Below are positions 57,510 to 64,000 of a DNA stretch of 64,000 nt, piece by piece. Every line of letters starts with the position of its first letter. Position 1 is the first letter of the stretch. This stretch comes from Arbacia lixula (taxonomy: Eukaryota; Echinodermata; Echinoidea; Arbacioida; Arbaciidae): positions 481,939 to 545,938 of the forward strand of contig OZ022587.1 of the NCBI GenBank assembly GCA_963669155.1, written 5' to 3'. Under the pieces are notes generated by a model. The model was not told where the DNA came from. It was given only the letters and a program-made list of their open reading frames with translations, and did not search any database. A program made the position numbers and the translations under genes.

Positions 57510-58910
57510 CGAGACATACTTGTGGACAAGTATAAGGTGGTCTGCATTGGCAAATTCATGCACTTGGCATGGGCTGGTAAATGCACGTTCTTAAAACATC
57601 GCCTTACCCATTGAGCCAAAAATCTTCCCATTCACTTAACACGTAATGCCAAGCACGGGCTAGAATGATTTAGAAATCGATATTCAAGCTGAAATTTTGC
57701 CATGATCCCGATATCTAATGAAAAATGGAGACCATATTGCGGAAAGCTAGTAGATTCAGCTACAACATACTAAAATTTCAGAGTGAAAGATTGTAAAATA
57801 GGAAAAGAAACAGCTCCTAAAAGATTGCCATGTCATTTCATGATTTCAAATAAATGACCCTCCAATTGACATTACACGTACAAACTCTGATTTTGACATT
57901 AATGCCTATAATCATATTTGCACCTTAAAGGCGTTAACGAATTGAAAAATTAAGGCAACCCTGCCATAGAACAAAGTCTAACGCCGAACATACTGAAATT
58001 TAGGAGAAAATTGACCAAGGATTACTGAGATATGCTAAAGCGGGTAAAAAAATTCATGACGTCATAATTGAAAATTCATCTTTTCGATCCATATGACAAT
58101 ATGATGACGTCATGATGTATTTACCGGTTAAATGACACATGAAATCACATTTACATTTCATAGTCTTTCCAAATATTAAAAAAAAAATGGGGGTCACCGG
58201 CCATTCTGAAGAGCTATGGCCGATTGAAGACAGTCATGTTTTTTGCAATATTTGCACACAAAAACGTATTGACGCACGCGCAGACTTTGAACTTTGACGT
58301 ACCCGCACGACCTTGTTATTGTATGGAAATGGCTCAAAATTGCAGGATGTGTTGTTTGTAGTGTCAGAGACATGAAAGCAGTGAAGAAATGGAATTTTGA
58401 GGCTGCGTACGCGTTACGCACGAAAAAACGCGCGAACGCGCGCACACGCGCGGAAATTTTTGAGATGCTTGAAATGACCTGAAACATATGCAAAACAATT
58501 TTGAGTTGATTTGGAGCATTTTGAAATTTTGCGCGTGCATTTTTGCACTAACGTACGCATACGCGCGCGTTTTTATTTATTGATATTGATTAATTTATCA
58601 TTAAATTTATGCATGTCAAATTTCATTACATATAAATGATTGGTTCAAGAGATATATTCAATAATCGTTTTTCATTAAATTGCTCGTAGATGACGTCACG
58701 ATTATGTAATGACCTTGAAATTGTTGCGGACACATGTTCACATATATGCCTATACATGATGAAAATTTGATAAAACATGGCTCACGCATTGTTGAGATAT
58801 ACATGCCACAAAAAAGTGGGGGGTATGGAATAAAAATAAAAAGAAGATAGAAGATTCTGACGAAATTAAAAGGTGATCTGCCATGGCATGGCAGACCACC
58901 TAATAAATAA
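57510..58910. repeat. Array unit 19 (diverged left, unit-12-like right)
   Basis: 1,401 bp with the A-box half only. The right part is that of unit 12, followed by a CATG-type cassette (58871-58901). Confidence 0.9.
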
Positions 58911-60532
58911 CGAGACATACTTGTGGACAAGTATCAGGTGGTCTGCATTGGCAAATTCATGCACAGACATGGGCTGGAAAATGCACGGTGAACTATAGAC
59001 CTTCATTCGTGACACCAACTATCCATAAGCAATGTGAGACAGCGCTCAAGAAAGCTCATAGGGCACCTATTATACTAAAATTTCAGAGAATTTCCTAAAT
59101 GGTAACATGTTTATGCTAACGTGATTAATAGTCATGTAAGAGAATGGGGTGAGAGAAAAAAGAATTGGAAAGAAAATCTCAAAGAGAATGACAAAGTGAG
59201 GCATAGAACAGAAGAAGATGGCAAAATAAACATTGCAAAAGGAATGCAAAAGTTGACCCTACCCACGCCAGGAATCGAACCGGGGGCCTCGAGATCTTAA
59301 AACGGCGCCTTACCTATTGAGCCACAAATCTTCCCATTCACTTAACACGTAATGCCCAGCAGGGGCTAGAATGATTAAGAAATCGATATTCAAGCTGAAA
59401 TTTCACCATGATCCCGACATCTGATTAAAAAATGGAGACAACGTTCCGGAAAGCTCGTAGACTCAGCTACAACATACTGAAATTTCAGAGTGAAAGCTTG
59501 ACATATTAGTGAGATACATCTCCTAGAAGCTCGTCATGTCATTTCATAAATACCACTTCCATTGACATAACACGGAAGTGCGATTTTGACATTCATGCGT
59601 ATAATGAAATTTACACCGTGAAGACGTCATCAAAATGAAAAATGAAGGCAACTCCTACTATGGAGCGAGGTCTCAGCTACAACATACTGAAATTTGGGTG
59701 AAAATTGACCATGAATTACTGAGATACACAAAAGCGGGTAAAAAAGTTCATGACGTCATACATGAAAAATCATTTTTTCGATTCATATGGCAATATGATG
59801 ACATCAACATAAATTTAAAAGGTAAATCGAACATTAAATCACATCTACATTTCCCACTCTTTTAGAATATTGAAAAAAAATTGGGGGTCACCGGCCATTC
59901 TGAAGAGCTATGGCCGATTGAAGGTAGTCATGTTTTTTGCAATATTTGCACACAAAAACGTATTGACGCACGCGCAGACTTTGAACTTTGACGCACCCGC
60001 ACGCCCTTGTTATTGCATGGAAATGGCTCAAAATGACAGGATGTGTTGTATGTAGTGTCAGTAACATGAATCCAGTAAAAAAACAGAATTTTGACGTTTT
60101 GTTCGCGTTACGCACGAAAAAACGCGCGAACGCGCGCGCACGCGCGGAAATTTTTGAAATGCTAGAAATAGCCTGAAACATATGCAAAACAATTTTGAGT
60201 TGATTTGGAGCATTTTAAAATTTTGCGCGCGCGTTTTTGCACTAACGTACGCGTACGCGCGCGTTTTTTTTCGATGAAATTAATTAGCTACTCATTAATT
60301 TATGCATGTCAAATTTCATTACACAGAGATGACCAGTTCTAGAGCTACATGAGGTATTAGTTTTTCATTAAACTGCTCGTAGATGACGTCATGATGACGT
60401 CATGACCTTGAAAATGTTGCTGTAACATGTTCACATATATGTCCATACATGATGAACATTTCATGAAATATGGCCTATGCATTGTTGAGATATCCATGTC
60501 ACAAAAATTTGGAATAAAAATAAATAAATAAA
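58911..60532. repeat. Array unit 20 (full type)
   Basis: 1,622 bp, intact tRNA-like module, CRE pair present (with a T in the 3-bp spacer), no cassette. Confidence 0.9.
59257..59336 (-). ncRNA. tRNA-like pol III module, unit 20
   Basis: Short form with intact boxes. Confidence 0.65.
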
Positions 60533-60878
60533 CGAGACATACTTGTGGACAAGTATCAGGTGGTCTGCATTGGCAAATTCATGCACAGACATGGGCTGGA
60601 AAATGCACGGTGAACTATAGACCTTCATTCGTGACACCAACTATCCATAAGCAATGTGAGACAGCGCTCAAGAAAGCTCATAGGGCACCTATTATACTAA
60701 AATTTCAGAGAATTTCCTAAATGGTAACATGTTTATGCTAACGTGATTAATAGTCATGTAAGAGAATGGGGTGAGAGAAAAAAGAATTGGAAAGAAAATC
60801 TCAAAAAGAATGACAAAGTGAGGCATAGAACAGAAGAAGATGGCAAAATAAACATTGCAAAAGGAATGCAAAAGTTGA

Positions 60879-60958
60879 CCCTACCCACGCCAGGAATCGA
60901 ACCGGGGGCCTCGAGATCTTAAAACGGCGCCTTACCTATTGAGCCACAAATCTTCCCA
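60879..60958 (-). ncRNA. tRNA-like pol III module, unit 21
   Basis: Short form with intact boxes. Confidence 0.65.
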
Positions 60959-62187
60959 TTCACTTAACACGTAATGCCCAGCAGGGGCTAGAATGATTAA
61001 GAAATCGATATTCAAGCTGAAATTTCACCATGATCCCGACATCTGATTAAAAAATGGAGACAACATTCCGGAAAGCTCGTAGACTCAGCTACAACATACT
61101 GAAATTTCAGAGTGAAAGCTTGACATATTAGTGAGATACATCTCCTAGAAGCTCGTCATGTCATTTCATAAATACCACTTCCATTGACATAACACGGAAG
61201 TGCGATTTTGACATTCATGCGTATAATGAAATTTACACCGTGAAGACGTCATCAAAATGAAAAATGAAGGCAACTCCTACTATGGAGCGAGGTCTCAGCT
61301 ACAACATACTGAAATTTGGGAGAAAATTGACCATGAATTACTGAGATACACAAAAGCGGGTAAAAAAGTTCATGACGTCATACATGAAAAATCATTTTTT
61401 CGATTCATATGGCAATATGATGACATCAACATAAATTTAAAAGGTAAATGGAACATTAAATCACATCTACATTTCCCACTCTTTTAGAATATTGAAAAAA
61501 AATTGGGGGTCACCGGCCATTCTGAAGAGCTATGGCCGATTGAAGGTAGTCATGTTTTTTGCAATATTTGCACACAAAAACGTATTGACGCACGCGCAGA
61601 CTTTGAACTTTGACGCACCCGCACGACCTTGTTATTGCATGGAAATGGCTCAAAATGACAGGATGTGTTGTATGTAGTGTCAGTAACATGAATCCAGTAA
61701 AAAAACAGAATTTTGACGTTTTGTTCGCGTTACGCACGAAAAAACGCGCGAACGCGCGCGCACGCGCGGAAATTTTTGAAATGCTAGAAATGGCCTGAAA
61801 CATATGCAAAACAATTTTGAGTTGATTTGGAGCATTTTGAAATTTTGCGCGCGCGTTTTTGCACTAACGTACGCGTACGCGCGCGTTTTTTTTCAATGAA
61901 ATTAATTAGCTACTCATTAATTATATGCATGTCAAATTTCATTACACAGAGATGACCAGTTCTAGAGCTACATGAGGTAATAGTTTTTCATTAAACTGCT
62001 CGTAGATGACGTCACGATGACGTCATGACCTTGAAAATGTTGCTGTAACATGTTCACATATATGTCCATACATGATGAACATTTCATGAAATATGGCCTA
62101 TGCATTGTTGAGATATCCATGTCACAAAAATTTGGAATAAAAATAAATAAATAAATAATAAAGAAAGAAAATTCTAACGAAATTAAG

Positions 62188-62285
62188 AGGTGATCTGTCG
62201 TTGGCGACAGACCACCTAATAATAAATAAAGAAAGAAAATTCTAACGAAATTAAGAGGTGATCTGTCGTTGGCGACAGACCACCT
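62188..62285. repeat. Two identical hairpin cassettes in tandem, unit 21/22
   Basis: CGTTGGCG-type hairpins at 62188-62217 and 62256-62285 with an AATAAATAAAGAAAGAAAAT spacer. Confidence 0.85.
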
Positions 62286-62287
62286 AA

Positions 62288-63924
62288 CGAGACATACTTG
62301 TGGACAAGTATAAGCTGGACTATAGACCTTCATTCGTAACACCATCTATCCATAAGCAATGTGAGACATCGCTCAAGAAAGCTCATAGGGCACCTATTAT
62401 ACTAAAATTTCAGAGAATTTCCTAAATGGTAACATGTTTATGCTAACGTGATTAATAGTCATGTAAGAGAATGGGGTGAGAGAAAAAAGAATTGGAAAGA
62501 AAATCTCAAAGAGAATGACAAAGTGAGGCATAGAACAGAAGAAGATGGCAAAATAAACATTGCAAAAGGAATGCAAAAGTTGACCCTACCCACGCCAGGA
62601 ATCGAACCGGGGGCCTCGAGATCTTAAAACGGCGCCTTACCTATTGAGCCACAAATCTTCCCATTCACTTAACACGTAATGCCCAGCAGGGGCTAGAATG
62701 ATTAAGAAATCGATATTCAAGCTGAAATTTCACCATGATCCCGACATCTGATTAAAAAATGGAGACAACGTTCCGGAAAGCTCGTAGACTCAGCTACAAC
62801 ATACTGAAATTTCAGAGTGAAAGCTTGACATATTAGTGAGATACATCTCCTAGAAGCTCGTCATGTCATTTCATAAATACCACTTCCATTGACATAACAC
62901 GGAAGTGCGATTTTGACATTCATGCGTATAATGAAATTTACACCGTGAAGACGTCATCAAAATGAAAAATGAAGGCAACTCCTACCATGGAGCGAGGTCT
63001 CAGCTACAACATACTGAAATTTGGGAGAAAATTGACCATGAATTACTGAGATACACAAAAGCGGGTAAAAAAGTTCATGACGTCATACATGAAAAATCAT
63101 TTTTTCGATTCATATGGCAATATGATGACATCAACATAAATTTAAAAGGTAAATCGAACATTAAATCACATCTACATTTCCCACTCTTTCAGAATATTGA
63201 AAAAAAATTGGGGGTCACCGGCCATTCTGAAGAGCTATGGCCGATTGAAGGTAGTCATGTTTTTTGCAATATTTGCACACAAAAACGTATTGACGCACGC
63301 GCAGACTTTGAACTTTGACGCACCCGCACGACCTTGTTATTGCATGGAAATGGCTCAAAATGACAGGATGTGTTGTATGTAGTGTCAGTAACATGAATCC
63401 AGTAAAAAAACAGAATTTTGACGTTTTGTTCGCGTTACGCACGAAAAAACGCGCGAACGCGCGCGCACGCGCGGAAATTTTTGAAATGCTAGAAATGGCC
63501 TGAAACATATGCAAAACAATTTTGAGTTGATTTAGAGCATTTTAAAATTTTGCGCGCGCGTTTTTGCACTAACGTACGCGTACGCGCGCGTTTTTTTTCA
63601 ATGAAATTAATTAGCTACTCATTAATTATATGCATGTTGAATTTCATTACACAGAGATGACCAGTTCTAGAGCTACATGAGGTAATAGTTTTTCATTAAA
63701 CTGCTCGTAGATGACGTCACGATGACGTCATGACCTTGAAAATGTTGCTGTAACATGTTCACATATATGTCCATTTATGATGAACATTTCATGAAATATG
63801 GCTTATGCATTGTTGAGATATCCATGTCACAAAAATTTGGAATAAAAATAAATAAATAAATAATAAAGAAAGAAAATTCTAACGAAATTAAGAGGTGATC
63901 TGTCGTTGGCGACAGACCACCTAA
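62288..63924. repeat. Array unit 22 (full type, small left deletion)
   Basis: 1,637 bp. Its start palindrome is intact, but AGGTGGTCTGC and the next 60 bp are lost (AAGCTGGACTATAGACC). It ends in a CGTTGGCG cassette (63893-63922). Confidence 0.9.
62584..62663 (-). ncRNA. tRNA-like pol III module, unit 22
   Basis: Short form with intact boxes. Confidence 0.65.
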
Positions 63925-64000
63925 CGAGACATACTTGTGGACAAGTATCAGGTGGTCTGCATTGGCAAATTCATGCACAGACATGGGCTGGAAAATGCAC
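63925..64000. repeat. Array unit 23 (start only)
   Basis: The first 76 bp of another full-type unit, so the array continues past the window. Confidence 0.95.

Larger units (their letters stand above)
60533..62287. repeat. Array unit 21 (full type, duplicated cassette)
   Basis: 1,755 bp. Two copies of the CGTTGGCG cassette in tandem (62188-62217 and 62256-62285). Confidence 0.9.
31519..64000. repeat. Head-to-tail array of a 1.2-1.75 kb composite unit (22 units plus partial)
   Basis: Each unit starts CGAGACATACTTGTGGACAA and ends in TTTGGAATAAAAATAAATAA, often followed by a hairpin cassette. The full unit order is: start palindrome and AGGTGGTCTGCATTGGC; tRNA-like module on the minus strand; GAAATTTC-rich part; a CRE palindrome; a core (GGGGTCACCGGCCATTC through ATGTGTTGTATGTAGTGTCAG); CpG block; GATTTGGAGCATTTTAAAA; inverted CpG block; paired CREs; AAAT tail. 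Open frames recurring in every unit (118 aa plus strand beginning MKNEGNSYYGARSQLQ, 99 aa minus strand beginning MHMFQAISSISKISARARAF) are not called as genes: they overlap on opposite strands, lack homology I recognise and are broken in diverged units. Confidence 0.95.

Noticed and set aside
31519..64000. CRISPR array or gene-family cluster
   Set aside because: Units are more than 1 kb with no short direct repeat and unique spacer pattern, and no gene is conserved through the units.

Overview
This window looks like a nuclear contig from a marine invertebrate animal, possibly a deuterostome such as an echinoderm, hemichordate or cephalochordate. The support is a phase 1-1 V-set immunoglobulin exon, GT/AG-bounded short exons, very abundant ACATGTA words and extreme repeat diversity. 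The taxon is an inference. There are no operons, bacterial genes, rRNA genes or CRISPR arrays. Nearly all long open frames are accidental products of repeats.

Left half (1-31.5 kb): a gene-poor region with a few probable exons. On the minus strand there is one well-supported Ig V-set exon (1565-1879) and three phase-compatible exons of an unidentified gene (9392-10294). On the plus strand there is a small three-exon gene, including a 21-nt microexon (18046-19963). Two further C-terminal candidates (about 26.8-27.0 kb and 31.25 kb) are weak. Around them lie many non-autonomous inverted-repeat elements: 2085-3297, 5179-5303, 13000-14405 with a second copy at 20371-20972, 14213-14696, 15621-16170, 18702-19189, 21407-21619 and 24693-25282. 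There are also short tandem duplications. A distinctive group of loci is built from a short degenerate motif iterated first in one and then in the other orientation, so the locus can fold back on itself: TACCACA at 17.1 and 23.6 kb, CCAGTAGAAA at 27.5-29.8 kb and AAAAATAG at 30.9-31.2 kb.

Right half (31,519-64,000): one continuous head-to-tail array of a roughly 1.2-1.75 kb unit, 22 units plus the start of a 23rd, running off the window edge. A full unit holds, in order: a start palindrome (ATACTTGT-GG-ACAAGTAT) followed by AGGTGGTCTGC; a minus-strand tRNA-like module with RNA polymerase III A and B boxes and a nearby T4 terminator; a CRE palindrome; a highly conserved core of about 180 bp with a CGGCCAT/ATGGCCG hairpin; two CpG-alternating blocks in inverted arrangement; a pair of CRE palindromes (TGACGTCA) 11 bp apart; and an (AAAT)n tail. 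An optional hairpin cassette (AGGTGATCTG...CAGACCACCT) sits at many unit junctions, and a lone related hairpin occurs 26 kb away at 4981-5004. The array combines features of a satellite and of a transposable element. It is the most unusual system in the window.
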